The notes below the pieces were generated by a model. The model did not search any database and was not told the DNA's origin. It worked only from the letters and a program-made list of their open reading frames with translations. Position numbers and translations under genes: made by a program. DNA of 64,000 nt from Bog-756 sp963806455 (GTDB lineage: Bacteria; Actinomycetota; Acidimicrobiia; Acidimicrobiales; RAAP-2), in contig CAWDXZ010000005.1 in assembly GCA_963806455.1 (NCBI GenBank), forward strand, positions 124,001 to 188,000, in the 5' to 3' direction. Below are positions 18,132-27,307 of this stretch, one piece after another; the stretch's first letter is position 1, and every line of letters starts with the position of its first letter.

Positions 18132-18893
18132 TCAGCGTTCCTGCTCGGTGGGCCGGATCAGGATCTCGTTGACGGCCACGTGCCGGGGCCGGGTGACGGT
18201 GAAGCGGATCGACTCGGCGATGTCCTCGGCCCGCATGAGCTCGATCGAGCCGAAGGTCGCCCGCATCCCCTCGATGACCTCGGGCCGGTTGTGGCCGGCG
18301 AGCTCGGTCATGACCGCCCCGGGCTCGACCACCGACACCCGCACGTGGCGACCGGTCACCTCCTGGCGGAGCGACTCGGAGAAGGCGACCACCCCGAACT
18401 TGGTGGCGTTGTAGACGCCACTCCCCTGGCGGGCCACCCGGCCGGCCACCGAGCTGATGTTGACCAGGTCGGCCACCCGGCGCGGCTCGCCGGCGGCCGC
18501 CCGTAATAGGTGGGGCAGCGCGGCATGGGTCGAGTAGAGCAACCCGAGAAGGTTGATCTCGACCATCCGCCGCCACTCCTCGACCGGGGCGTCCACGATG
18601 GGGCCGAGCAGCATGACGCCGGCGTTGTTGATCAGGATGTCGAGGCGTCCGAACTCGCCGACGGTGCGCTCCACCATGGCCCGGGCCGAGGACTCATCGG
18701 TCACGTCGGCCTCGACGACCAGGCCCTGCGGGGCGCCCTCCATCCGCTCGACCAGCCGCTCGAGGCGGTCACGGCGGCGGGCGGCGACCGCCACGGCCGC
18801 CCCCTCCGCCGCCAGACCGAGGGCGGTGGCCTCACCGATGCCACTGGAGGCCCCGGTCACCAGGGCCACGGTCCCGTCGAGTCGTCCAGCCAT
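18132..18893 (-). CDS. SDR-family oxidoreductase, first gene of the hotdog operon
   Basis: A 253-aa classical SDR: TGASSGIGEAT cofactor loop near residues 11-21, NNAGV, catalytic Ser in NISSVAG, and YNATK for the YxxxK pair. The C-terminus EILIRPTEQ is typical of the NADP-dependent YdfG-like group that acts on small hydroxy acids or alcohols. ATG 18893 follows a GGAGGA ribosome site; longer upstream frames lack it. It is fused head-to-tail, without any spacer, to two double-hotdog genes, suggesting a short acyl-CoA or beta-oxo-ester pathway. Confidence 0.88.
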   Translation of the reverse strand: MAGRLDGTVALVTGASSGIGEATALGLAAEGAAVAVAARRRDRLERLVERMEGAPQGLVVEADVTDESSARAMVERTVGEFGRLDILINNAGVMLLGPIVDAPVEEWRRMVEINLLGLLYSTHAALPHLLRAAAGEPRRVADLVNISSVAGRVARQGSGVYNATKFGVVAFSESLRQEVTGRHVRVSVVEPGAVMTELAGHNRPEVIEGMRATFGSIELMRAEDIAESIRFTVTRPRHVAVNEILIRPTEQER

Positions 18894-19126
18894 CGTCGTC
18901 CTCCGATCCGCGTCGGCCGCACCGCTCGGCGGTGCGACGAACGGCGCGCCCCTGCGACCGGAGGGCACCGCCGGTGCCGGCGCGTCGTCGGGCCCGCACG
19001 GGCCCGGTCCAGACCCTAGGTCGGACCCAGGCCTGGGGCGGCGCCCGGCGGGCGCGGGAGGCGACCGGGAGGTCCCTTCCGGTGCCGCGCTGGGTGGGCC
19101 CCGGGGGCCCCGGAGGACCCGGCCCC

Positions 19127-19408
19127 TCAGGCCGCTGACTGCCGCTGGCTCCGCCGGGCCGACGTCCGCCGACGACCGGAGGAGTTGCGCCGCCGGCCGC
19201 GCTGACGGGTAGAGGTGTCGAAGGGCCGCTGGGTCGAGATGGGACTCTCGTGGAGCGCACACCACTCGGTGCTGTTGTACCGCGACAACCGCACCTGGCA
19301 ATCGGGCTCGATGCAGACCCGCCCGACGCCGAACACCTCGGGCGGGATGCTCCCCGTCAAGCCGTCGGCCAAGAACGAACCGTCCTCTCTCACACGCCGC
19401 TCCACCAT
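19127..19408 (-). CDS. Small Cys/His (zinc-ribbon-like) protein with basic tail
   Basis: A 93-aa protein. The central CIEPDCQVRLSRYNSTEWC followed by xLH matches the C-x4-C-x12-C-x2-H pattern of a short putative zinc-binding element ('LSRYN..xxC..H') that I recall from several actinobacterial regulators. The last 30 residues are very rich in Arg and Ser (RGRRRNSSGRRRTSARR), suiting nucleic-acid binding. It is divergent from the glucosidase gene. No catalytic domain is present; a DNA- or RNA-binding role is inferred. Confidence 0.6.
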   Translation of the reverse strand: MVERRVREDGSFLADGLTGSIPPEVFGVGRVCIEPDCQVRLSRYNSTEWCALHESPISTQRPFDTSTRQRGRRRNSSGRRRTSARRSQRQSAA

Positions 19409-19474
19409 GCCGCCTACCCCTCTCAGGATTGATGTCAGTCCCAGTGCAAGAATTCCCTCGGCACGAACCGGTCC

Positions 19475-19494
19475 GAACTGAAGGGAACTGAAGG
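19475..19494. repeat. 10-bp tandem duplication upstream of the glucosidase gene
   Basis: GAACTGAAGG occurs twice in direct succession (19475-19484 and 19485-19494) in the spacer between two divergent genes. It could be a paired binding site or a replication-slippage product. Confidence 0.6.
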
Positions 19495-19581
19495 GATCCG
19501 GCGGCCGGGCCGGTTCGATGACCAGGCCTTCGCCCCGCCGCGCCGGACGGACCCGGGCGAGCCGGTTGCTAGCCTCGGCCC

Positions 19582-21237
19582 GTGCCGAGCCGGGGGACGC
19601 CTGAGGGTGGGACAGCGGCCGGCCCGTGGTGGCGGGGAGCCGTCTTCTACCAGGTCTACCCCCGCTCGTTCGCCGACTCCGACCGGGACGGGGTCGGCGA
19701 CCTCGGCGGCATCCGTGCCCACCTGGCGGACCTCGCCTGGCTCGGGGTCGACGCCCTGTGGCTCTCCCCCTTCTTCCCCTCCCCCATGGTCGACTTCGGG
19801 TACGACGTCTCGGACCACTGCGACGTGGACCCCCGGTACGGCACGCTCGACGACTTCGACCGACTGGTCGAGGAGGCCCATGCCCTCGGTCTCAGGGTGA
19901 TCATCGACTGGGTCCCCAACCACACCTCCGACCGTCACCCCTGGTTCGGGGACGCCCGGTCGGGGCGAGGGAGCCGGCACCGGAACTGGTACGTCTGGCG
20001 GGACGGCCGGGCCGACGGGGGCCCGCCCAACAATTGGGTGGCGGCCTTCGACCTGTCCGCCCCGGCCTGGACCTTCGACACCGCCTCGGACCAGTGGTAC
20101 CTGCATCTCTTCGACGCAGCCCAGCCCGACCTCAACTGGGACGAGCCGGCCGTGGTCGAGGCCATGCACCGGGTGCTCCGCTTCTGGCTCGACCGGGGGG
20201 TCGACGGCTTCCGCGCCGACGTGGTCCATTGCATCGGCAAGGACCCGGCCCTCCCCGACGATCCCCCACCGGTGGCCGGCGTCCCCCACAGCGCCCTCAA
20301 CGACGTGCCGGTGACCCACGGACGACTCCGGGCCATCCGCGACCTGGTCGACGCCTACGAGGGGGACCGGGTGGTGGTGGGCGAGGTCTACCTGCTGTCC
20401 ACCGAGGCAGTGGCCACCTACTACGGCACCGGCGACGAGCTGCACCTGGCCTTCAACTTCCCCCCTCTCTACGCCCGCTGGCAGGCCGGGCCGTGGTTCG
20501 AGTGCATCCAGACGACCATGCGGGCCCTCGAGCCCGGCGACGGGTGGCCCACCTGGGTGCTCTCCAACCATGACAACCCCCGGCACCGGACCCGCTACGA
20601 CCGGGGGGCGGAGCGGTCGGGGGAGGACCCCTCCACCTCGGCCGGGCGCAGCGAGGCCAGGGCCCGGGCTGCAGCCGTGCTCCTCCTGACCCTCCGCGGA
20701 TCGCCCTTCATCTACCAGGGAGAGGAGTTGGCGCTGCGCGATGCCCATGTGCCTGACGACCGCCGGGTCGACCCGGGCGGCCGCGACGGCTGCCGGGCCC
20801 CGATCCCCTGGGACGGGAGCCCGGATCACGGCTGGCCCACCGCACCGGGATGCCGGCCGTGGCTCCCCTTCCCGCCCGAGGCGGACCGGTGCGACTACGA
20901 ACACCAGCGGCGTGACCCTTCGTCGGTGCTCCACCTCTACCGGCGTCTGATCGCCTTCCGCCGCCGGTCCCCCGCGGTCACCGGTGGGGACCTCCAGCTG
21001 CTCGAGCTGCCGGACGGGCTCCTCGGCTACCGTCGCACAGGCAGCGACGACTTCGCCGTTGTGGTGGTGAACTTCACGGCCGACGAGGTCGCGGTGGACG
21101 TGTCGGTGATGGAACCGACGGCACCGGCCGGAGGCGGACTGGTGGTGGCGGTGTCGAGCGACGGTGTGGGCGAGGGCAGGGCCTTCGCCGGCTCCCTGCG
21201 CCCGGACCAGGCGGTGGTGCTCACCCGGCCCCGTTGA
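19582..21237 (+). CDS. GH13 alpha-glucosidase (oligo-1,6-glucosidase/trehalulose-type)
   Basis: A 551-aa alpha-amylase-family enzyme. It begins with the barrel strand VFYQVYPRSFADSDRDGVGD; conserved region I is DWVPNHTSD, and the catalytic residues are the nucleophile Asp213 (GFRADVVH), acid/base Glu268 (VVGEVYLL) and the transition-state stabiliser Asp331 (SNHDNPRH). These place it among the oligo-1,6-glucosidase/alpha-glucosidase subfamilies that hydrolyse or rearrange short alpha-glucans. No signal peptide, so it is cytoplasmic. The GTG start at 19582 has no clear ribosome site. Confidence 0.9.
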   Translation: MPSRGTPEGGTAAGPWWRGAVFYQVYPRSFADSDRDGVGDLGGIRAHLADLAWLGVDALWLSPFFPSPMVDFGYDVSDHCDVDPRYGTLDDFDRLVEEAHALGLRVIIDWVPNHTSDRHPWFGDARSGRGSRHRNWYVWRDGRADGGPPNNWVAAFDLSAPAWTFDTASDQWYLHLFDAAQPDLNWDEPAVVEAMHRVLRFWLDRGVDGFRADVVHCIGKDPALPDDPPPVAGVPHSALNDVPVTHGRLRAIRDLVDAYEGDRVVVGEVYLLSTEAVATYYGTGDELHLAFNFPPLYARWQAGPWFECIQTTMRALEPGDGWPTWVLSNHDNPRHRTRYDRGAERSGEDPSTSAGRSEARARAAAVLLLTLRGSPFIYQGEELALRDAHVPDDRRVDPGGRDGCRAPIPWDGSPDHGWPTAPGCRPWLPFPPEADRCDYEHQRRDPSSVLHLYRRLIAFRRRSPAVTGGDLQLLELPDGLLGYRRTGSDDFAVVVVNFTADEVAVDVSVMEPTAPAGGGLVVAVSSDGVGEGRAFAGSLRPDQAVVLTRPR

Positions 21238-21249
21238 CCGGCGATGTCC

Positions 21250-21495
21250 CTACAGCCAGGCCTCGCGCCAGAAGTCGGTCGCGCCCTCGTCGCCCAGGGA
21301 CATGGAGTGCACGTCGTCATGTCCGCTCCGTCTGATGCAACACACCAGCGTTCCGATCCACGGCCCGCGATCGATGCAATGGACGGCGCCGCAACGCTGC
21401 CACTGTGGCTCGGGCGGCAACATCAGATCGTCGAGGTCGAAGTCGGCGTCTGACCATTCGCTCGACTTTTCGAGATGAAACGGATCGATTGTCAA
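21250..21495 (-). CDS. Small hypothetical protein (81 aa)
   Basis: A minus-strand frame, most likely starting at TTG 21495 behind AGGGGCAGG, encodes an acidic, Trp-rich protein: TIDPFHLEKSSEWSD, LMLPPEPQWQRCG, and a C-terminal DFWREAWL. It has four Cys, including a CC pair. I recognise no family. It converges on the glucosidase gene with a 12-bp gap. The frame is open to an upstream ATG at 21546, which would give 98 aa. Confidence 0.5.
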   Translation of the reverse strand: MTIDPFHLEKSSEWSDADFDLDDLMLPPEPQWQRCGAVHCIDRGPWIGTLVCCIRRSGHDDVHSMSLGDEGATDFWREAWL

Positions 21496-21496
21496 A

Positions 21497-21968
21497 GTCG
21501 TCCTGCCCCTTTTGTTTCGGATCCCTCTATGGGATGATCGGAGCAAGGGGTCGGAAGCTGTAGCGGGAAATTGCCGTTTCGCCCACCGCGACGTGGACCG
21601 GGCACCAAGGGCTGGTGCCGGTCAAATTGTCATGCGACCGGTCATCACCTGACCGGGGGCCACTCGGCCGGGGATGCCCTCGACGTCCGCCCGGCGGAGG
21701 CCGGCGGGCGGGGAGGGTGCACCACCCGGCGACGAGCGGCGCTGCTGGTGCCGCCCGGGCCGGGATCGACGGCCGGGGCCGAACCCGTTCCGGCCGGCCG
21801 GGACCTGGTCCTGGACCGGGCACCACCGGGGCCACATCCTTTTTGTTCATAATTTGATCGGCCGTCGGGCCATTATGCATGCTCAGATAGCCATTTGGAC
21901 TGGATTTTCACCCCTCAAACGGGAAATCAGGGATGTTCATTTTCGTTACGTGGCAGTAGCATGGGACC
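21497..21968. other. Spacer with AT-rich promoter-like segment before the XRE gene
   Basis: No convincing gene is seen on either strand. The first 340 bases are GC-rich with several GACCGG repeats; 21837-21968 turns AT-rich (for example TTTTTGTTCATAATTTGAT), as expected for the promoter of the regulator that follows. No exact -35/-10 pair can be assigned. Confidence 0.4.
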
Positions 21969-22976
21969 ATGAACGGCGAGCCGACCAAGGGCATCGAGGA
22001 CATCGTGCGGCGCAATGTGGCCGCCTTGCGGTCCAAGGCCAACCTCACCCAGCAGGGCCTGGCCGACGAGATGCTGCTGCGGGGCATCGCCTGGACCCGG
22101 GAGACCGTGGCCCAGGTGGAGACGACCAACCGGAGGCTCGGGTTCACCGAAGCCATCGTGGTGGCGGCCTGCCTCGACGTGCCGGTCGCCCGGCTGACGG
22201 CCACCGGCTCGCCGACCGTGGCGGTCGGCGAGAGCGAATGGACGGCGGCCTACCTCGGCGCGGCCATCGCCGGTACGGCCGGGGACATCTTCCCGCCCGA
22301 GAGCTACGCCTCGCCGGCGGCGAGGAGCGCCGAGCCTCCCGAGGTCGGGGTCGAGGTCTCCCCGACCCGGTCGGCGGTCGCCGACGAGACACCGGATCGT
22401 CGGCGGGGCGAGCGCCGGGCCACCGAGCCGGCCGAGTCCGAGCCACGGGGCCGTCGGTCGACCGACGTCCCCGAGCCCGGCCCCCAGAAGACGGCGGATC
22501 GCATCGAGCGCCGTCTCCGGCTGCGGGTCACGGCCAGCGATGTCGACGCTGCCGCCCAACAGCTCTGGTCCCGCAGCCTCGACAGCGAGCGCGAGCGGCG
22601 GGTGACGGACCGGCACGCGCTCACCGGTGGCTCGCTCAAGACCATCCGTGGCCACGTCTCGCGCGACCTCGACCGGGAGATCGCCTACGAGATGGAGCGG
22701 AGCCCGCGACCACCCGGGCCGGCCGTCGCCCAGCGCGGTGAGATGAGCCCGGAGGAGGCGACCTGGGAGGCAACGCGCCTCAACATCCTGTTGGCCAACA
22801 AGGGCTACAGCGACAGTGACGTCACCCGATGGTGGAACTTCACCCGGCATCGCGAGCTCGGCGACAAGACCATCGCCGAGGCATGGAAGGCCGGTGAGTA
22901 CGCCGCCGCCAGCCGCCTGGTCGAGTCCCTCCCCGACAAGCACGGGCCGGGCACCGGCTACCACCTCGACGAGTAG
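21969..22976 (+). CDS. XRE-family HTH regulator with long linker and conserved C-terminal domain
   Basis: A 335-aa protein. Residues about 8-75 form a Cro/C1-type helix-turn-helix (RRNVAALRSKANLTQQGLAD, then TRETVAQVETTNRR). A Pro/Glu/Arg-rich linker (about 100-175) follows, then a helical domain containing TASDVDAAAQQLWSRSLDSE. The C-terminus, LGDKTIAEAWKAGEYAAASRLV, vaguely recalls the toxin-binding end of Xre/MbcA-type antitoxins, but no toxin gene lies next to it. The intermediate part is not recognised. It may be a prophage- or stress-type repressor. Confidence 0.7.
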   Translation: MNGEPTKGIEDIVRRNVAALRSKANLTQQGLADEMLLRGIAWTRETVAQVETTNRRLGFTEAIVVAACLDVPVARLTATGSPTVAVGESEWTAAYLGAAIAGTAGDIFPPESYASPAARSAEPPEVGVEVSPTRSAVADETPDRRRGERRATEPAESEPRGRRSTDVPEPGPQKTADRIERRLRLRVTASDVDAAAQQLWSRSLDSERERRVTDRHALTGGSLKTIRGHVSRDLDREIAYEMERSPRPPGPAVAQRGEMSPEEATWEATRLNILLANKGYSDSDVTRWWNFTRHRELGDKTIAEAWKAGEYAAASRLVESLPDKHGPGTGYHLDE

Positions 22977-23008
22977 CCGGTCACGGGCACAGAGCGGGCT
23001 GGTTGCCG

Positions 23009-24511
23009 ATGCCGACGGGGGGCGATGACCCCGGTGGTCGACCAGGGGTCGTGAGCCGCAGGGCCAGCCGGCCCGGCCGCACCAGACGGATGCCGGCCCG
23101 GGCCGGGTGGGTGGCCTTGGCCGGGTGGGTGGCCTTTGCCACCTACCTGCTGGTGCAGGCCCGGGCCGGGCCGGTGATCATCTGGAACGACTCGAAGGCC
23201 TACGAGGCGGTCGCCGCCCGGCCGTTGTGGAGCCACGGGTTCTGGTGGGGTCAGCGCCCCCCGGTCACCCCCCTGCTCATCAAGGCCTTCGGAACGGGTT
23301 CGGGCCTGCTGTCGGCCCAGGCACTGCTCGGCGCTGCGGCCTGGGGCACGCTGGCCTGGACCGTCGGACGGATGGTGGAGCCGGGGTGGCGTCGCCTGAC
23401 CGCCACCTGGCTGGTCCTGGGGTTTGCCACCGCGCTACCCATCACCATGTGGAACCGCTCGATGCTGTCCGAATCGGTGTCCCTGAGCCTGCTGGTCGTG
23501 CTGGTGGCCGGCCTCCTCGGGACGGCCCGCCGGGCGACCTGGCCCCGGGTGCTGGCCACATCGGCCACTGCGCTCGCTCTTGCCGGCGCCCGGGATGCCG
23601 GGGTATGGACCGTCGTCCTACTCGGGACGGCGGTGGCCGCGCTGGCGCTGGCCCGCACCTGGTCCCCGGGACGGGCGACCGTTCGCGCCGGGGCCTTGGC
23701 CGCCTGCCTGCTCGTGGTCGCCGGGGGGGCCGAATGGGGCACGCTGGCCTCCCACCGGACCACCCAGGACGCCGCCCACGTCTTCTTCGTGCGGGTCTTC
23801 CCCTTCCCCGCCCGCGTCGCATGGTTCGCCGGGCATGGCATGCCCGAACAGCGGCGCATCGACCAGTTGGCCGACACGACCACCGCAGAACCGGGGACGG
23901 CCAAGGTGGTCTACGTCGCCCCCGGGGATCCCGCGTTCCGACCCCTCGAGGCCTGGTTAACGACCGACGGGACGGGTGCCTACCTCGAGTGGCTGGCCAC
24001 CCATCCGTGGTACGTGGTGACCGAGCCGCTGGTCCGTCCGGAGCGCTCGTACAATTTCGCCCGCGGCAGCCTGGCCTTCTACGCCCCCGCGCACGACGAC
24101 ATGGCGTCCCCCTTGGCCTCGGTCACCTGGCCCCCCCTGGTGGGGCTGGCCCTGTTGGGGGCGCTGGCGGTCGGGCTCGCCGTGCGGGACCGGGCCTGGC
24201 GCCTTCCGTCGTGGCGCATGGTGGTCGTCGTCGCCGCAGTCGGCCTGGCGGCCGTGGTCATCGCCTGGAACGCCGACGGCCAGGAGGTCACCCGGCACAC
24301 GGTCGAGGGGTTCGCCGAGGTGCGGCTCGGGGCCTGGATCCTCGCCGTGCTCGGCCTGGTCGGGGCGTGGTCGGGGCCGCGCCGCGCCCGCCCGACCGAC
24401 CTCGGGCGCGAGCCGGCCCCCGAAAGGAAGGGGGACGAGGTGGAGCCGGCCCGGGCCCGGGAACTAACGTCCCAGAGCCCGAGCCAACGGGCCCTGAACC
24501 GGAGGGGATGA
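23009..24511 (+). CDS. Polytopic membrane protein (GT-C-like), function unknown
   Basis: About 500 aa with roughly ten hydrophobic segments and one large extracytoplasmic loop (about residues 265-365). The loop after the first helix has IIWNDSKAYEAV, reminiscent of the acidic catalytic loop of GT-C lipid-linked glycosyltransferases, but no family can be named. Start is uncertain: TTG 23003, ATG 23009, GTG 23051 and ATG 23090 are all possible. The C-terminal 60 residues are polar. Its stop is at 24511, a few bases before the next small gene, which is probably co-translated. Confidence 0.6.
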   Translation: MPTGGDDPGGRPGVVSRRASRPGRTRRMPARAGWVALAGWVAFATYLLVQARAGPVIIWNDSKAYEAVAARPLWSHGFWWGQRPPVTPLLIKAFGTGSGLLSAQALLGAAAWGTLAWTVGRMVEPGWRRLTATWLVLGFATALPITMWNRSMLSESVSLSLLVVLVAGLLGTARRATWPRVLATSATALALAGARDAGVWTVVLLGTAVAALALARTWSPGRATVRAGALAACLLVVAGGAEWGTLASHRTTQDAAHVFFVRVFPFPARVAWFAGHGMPEQRRIDQLADTTTAEPGTAKVVYVAPGDPAFRPLEAWLTTDGTGAYLEWLATHPWYVVTEPLVRPERSYNFARGSLAFYAPAHDDMASPLASVTWPPLVGLALLGALAVGLAVRDRAWRLPSWRMVVVVAAVGLAAVVIAWNADGQEVTRHTVEGFAEVRLGAWILAVLGLVGAWSGPRRARPTDLGREPAPERKGDEVEPARARELTSQSPSQRALNRRG

Positions 24512-24516
24512 CGACC

Positions 24517-24690
24517 TTGGCCCGCCACAAGTCGCTTCGCTCACAGCTGTACCGGGCCGCCCGCGACCTGGGCGACGTCCAGGCCGCCGGTCGGGGACCC
24601 TCGTCCTACGCCAAGCGGGTGGCCCGGCGGAAGATCTATCGCACCACCAACGGCTTGACCCGGCAGCTCACCCGACGGCTGGGGCTGTAG
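24517..24690 (+). CDS. Small conserved basic protein (57 aa)
   Basis: A short, very basic protein with the pattern ARHKSLRSQLYRAARDLGDVQA ... YAKRVARRKIYRTTNGLTRQ, which I recall as a small conserved hypothetical protein of many actinobacteria. I prefer TTG 24517 because the GGAGGGG at 24501-24507 sits at an ideal distance; ATG 24508 abuts that site and overlaps the upstream stop (ATGA). RNA or DNA binding is plausible from the charge, but the function is unknown. Confidence 0.6.
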   Translation: MARHKSLRSQLYRAARDLGDVQAAGRGPSSYAKRVARRKIYRTTNGLTRQLTRRLGL

Positions 24691-24693
24691 CCC

Positions 24694-25953
24694 TCACCCC
24701 CGTGCCGGCGACGACGAGGCGGGCGCCGGGCCCGTCCCCATCAGCCGTTCCTCCCGCCAGGTGGCGATCTCGACGGCCGACCAGACGAGCAACGAGGCGA
24801 ACGTCCACAGGGGCAGGAGCGCATCCAGCACATCCCGTGGGGTCCCGGAGAACCACCAGTACGGACCGGCGACGGTGAGCCCGACCAGCACCCACAGCAT
24901 GAGCCGGACAGACCGGGGCACGGCCCGACCACGGGAGCCGAGCAGCAACGGGGGCAGCAGCACGACCCACACCCAGTGGTGGCTCCAGGAGATCGGGCTC
25001 ACCATCAACCCGGCGAACGCGACGGCGATGACCGCGAACCCCAGCCGGTCCGTGCGGACGCACCTCCAGGCGATCACCGCTCCGGCGGCCACGGTCACCG
25101 CCGACAGCAGCAGCCATGCCGGTGCCAGTCCGGCGGCCGGGAACGGGGGGCGGTGCAACACCGCGTTCCACGACTGATTGCTCGGGTCGGTGACCTTGCC
25201 GATCCTGGACGTCTTGACGACGTCGTGCGTCCAGAAGCTCCGCGACTCGTCCGGCCACAGCAGCCACGCCATCAGCGTCAAGGTGGCGAACGATGCCACG
25301 GCGCGTAGGGAAGACGCCCAGTCCCGACGGGCCAGCAGGACGATGATGAAGATGAGCGGGGTGAGCTTGACGGCCGAAGTGATACCGAGGACCACGCCCC
25401 GGAACGGAGACGGGACGGCCACGAGATCGGCCACCACTAGGAACATGAGGACGAACTCGACCTGGCCGTAGTCGAGGCCGCTCCGGGCCGGCTCGAGCAC
25501 CAGGACGGCGGCACACGTCCAGGCGAATGACGCGGCCCACAGCCGCGGCCCGCCGTCGACGCCCCGGTCGCGGAGCACGATGACCACTGCGGCGGTCGCC
25601 GAGGCGATGCTCACCGTCCACTGCAGCCACTGGACCAGGGCGAAGGACCCCCAGGCGAGAGGGGACAGGGCCATCAATGCGAACGGCGGGTAGGTGAAGT
25701 CCAGACGGCTCGCCGTATAGCTGGCGTCATAGGGATTGTGGCCGTGCTGCCAGGCCAGCACCGAGCCCCGGTATACCTTGAGGTCGAGGCCGTAGCGCCC
25801 TCCCCAGACCGCCAGGTAGACGATGACGGCACCCCCGGCCAGCGCGGCCGCCACATAGGGCGATGGAGCGGGGAGGCGGGCCCGGATGGGCCTCCTCGGG
25901 GGGGCGATCACAGCGCCGGCCACCGGACCACCGTATCCCGAGGGCTGCTCCAT
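24694..25953 (-). CDS. GT87 polyprenyl-phosphate-mannose-dependent alpha-mannosyltransferase (PimE-like)
   Basis: A 419-aa membrane glycosyltransferase of the DUF2029/GT87 family, which moves mannose from polyprenyl-phosphomannose to lipid-linked glycans outside the membrane. The first loop carries GLDLKVYRGS with Asp57, corresponding to the essential Asp of mycobacterial PimE; GHNPYDASY, PSNQSWN and SPISWSHHWVW are further family motifs. About ten membrane helices. The start at ATG 25953 is chosen because upstream residues are not family-like. It converges on the small basic protein with a 3-bp gap. Confidence 0.85.
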   Translation of the reverse strand: MEQPSGYGGPVAGAVIAPPRRPIRARLPAPSPYVAAALAGGAVIVYLAVWGGRYGLDLKVYRGSVLAWQHGHNPYDASYTASRLDFTYPPFALMALSPLAWGSFALVQWLQWTVSIASATAAVVIVLRDRGVDGGPRLWAASFAWTCAAVLVLEPARSGLDYGQVEFVLMFLVVADLVAVPSPFRGVVLGITSAVKLTPLIFIIVLLARRDWASSLRAVASFATLTLMAWLLWPDESRSFWTHDVVKTSRIGKVTDPSNQSWNAVLHRPPFPAAGLAPAWLLLSAVTVAAGAVIAWRCVRTDRLGFAVIAVAFAGLMVSPISWSHHWVWVVLLPPLLLGSRGRAVPRSVRLMLWVLVGLTVAGPYWWFSGTPRDVLDALLPLWTFASLLVWSAVEIATWREERLMGTGPAPASSSPARG

Positions 25954-26059
25954 CCGGCATCCGAGAGCGGGCGGCGACCACCGAGCCAACCTGGTACCTC
26001 CGGTCGGTCGCCGGCGAACCCGGCGGTGACCATGGCGTTCGCGCCTAGCATCGTGCCCC

Positions 26060-26500
26060 ATGTCCATGGGCTGCCCACTTCTCGACCGGATGACCCACCG
26101 GAGCTTCGACGAGGACGGCGTCCACATGGTGGAGCTCGAGATCACCGACGAGATGTGCGGGCCGGGGGGGGCCGTCCACGGCGGATTGGTGGCCAGCCTG
26201 GTCGACCGGGCCGGCGCCTACGCCGTGGCCCGGGACAGTCAACGTCCGGTGGCCACCTCCAGCGTCGCCCTGTCCTTTCTCGCCTCGGCCAGCGACGGCC
26301 CCCTCCGAGCGGCGGCGGAGACCCTCCGCATCGGCCGGCGACAAGGCGTCGCCGAGGTCAAGGTGTACGACGCCGGGCGGGACGACCGCCTGGTGGCCGC
26401 CGCCGTCGTCACGCTGAGCTACCTCTCCGACGATTCGGTCCAACCCCGGGTCAGTGGCCAAGCCGCCGAGGCCTCACCCGGCCCGGCTCCCCCGGGCTGA
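26060..26500 (+). CDS. PaaI-family hotdog thioesterase
   Basis: A 146-aa single-domain hotdog protein. The central element AVHGGLVASLVDRAGAYAV (with the HGG turn) and the strand VATSSVALSFLASA identify a PaaI/acyl-CoA thioesterase-like enzyme, probably homotetrameric, hydrolysing aryl- or acyl-CoA in the cytoplasm. About 35 C-terminal residues are low-complexity. It stands alone, 106 bp from the divergent mannosyltransferase and 72 bp from the PIG-L gene. Confidence 0.8.
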   Translation: MSMGCPLLDRMTHRSFDEDGVHMVELEITDEMCGPGGAVHGGLVASLVDRAGAYAVARDSQRPVATSSVALSFLASASDGPLRAAAETLRIGRRQGVAEVKVYDAGRDDRLVAAAVVTLSYLSDDSVQPRVSGQAAEASPGPAPPG

Positions 26501-26572
26501 CCGGCTCACCTGCGTCCACCCGCAGGCGGGGACACGACCGACGCCGCCCCGACGGTCACTAGCGTCGGGGCC

Positions 26573-27277
26573 ATGGAGCCGATGCCCGAAGACTGGAGCC
26601 GCGCCGTCGCCGTGGTGGCCCACCCCGACGACCTCGAGTACGGGGCGGCCAGTGCCGTCGCCCGGTGGACCGACCAGGGCAAGCAGGTCGCCTACGTGCT
26701 CGTCACGAGGGGCGAGGCCGGCATCGACGGGATGGAGCCGGACGTCGCCGGGCCCCTACGGGAGGAAGAGGAACGTCGGAGCGCAACCCTGGTCGGGGCG
26801 GGCCCCGTCGAGTTCCTGGGCCATCGTGACGGGTTGGTGGAGCCGGGCGTCGCCCTCCGACGGGACATCGCCGGAGCACTGCGCCGTCACCGCCCCGACA
26901 TCGTGGTCACCATGAACTTCGACCTGACGTGGGGCGACGGCGGCAGTGTCAACCACGCGGACCACCGCGCCACGGGCAGCACCGTCCTCGACGCCTGCCG
27001 TGATGCCGCCAACCGGTGGGTGTTCCCCGAGTCCGGCGAGGCCTGGAGCGGGACCAGGTTCGTCTACGTCGCCGGCGCCGGCGAGCCCACCCACTTCGTC
27101 GACGTGGGCGCCTGGCTCGACCGGGGCGTGGCATCGCTGCGCGCCCACCAGGCCTATCTCGACGGGCTGGGAGGGGACTTCGATCCCGACGAGTTCCTCC
27201 GCACGATGGCCGGCTACGCCGGGATGGTCGCCGGCTGTGAGTTCGCCGTCACCTTCCAGCGCTACGGGGTGGGCTGA
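26573..27277 (+). CDS. PIG-L family deacetylase
   Basis: A 234-aa zinc-dependent N-deacetylase of the LmbE/MshB family. The metal motif AHPDDLEYG is at residues 16-24 and the third ligand plus catalytic motif is in NHADHRATG. Family members deacetylate GlcNAc-inositol (mycothiol biosynthesis), GlcNAc-PI or other N-acetyl sugars. The length is shorter than MshB (about 300 aa), so it is more likely one of the generic PIG-L enzymes. A second, diverged PIG-L gene is at 33046. Confidence 0.88.
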   Translation: MEPMPEDWSRAVAVVAHPDDLEYGAASAVARWTDQGKQVAYVLVTRGEAGIDGMEPDVAGPLREEEERRSATLVGAGPVEFLGHRDGLVEPGVALRRDIAGALRRHRPDIVVTMNFDLTWGDGGSVNHADHRATGSTVLDACRDAANRWVFPESGEAWSGTRFVYVAGAGEPTHFVDVGAWLDRGVASLRAHQAYLDGLGGDFDPDEFLRTMAGYAGMVAGCEFAVTFQRYGVG

Positions 27278-27307
27278 CCGGCCCGTGGAGGCCGACCCGT
27301 CCCCTCA

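Noticed and set aside
22830..22976. Toxin-antitoxin system at the XRE gene
   Set aside because: The C-terminus faintly resembles an Xre/MbcA toxin-binding region, but neither neighbour is a RES-type or other known toxin.
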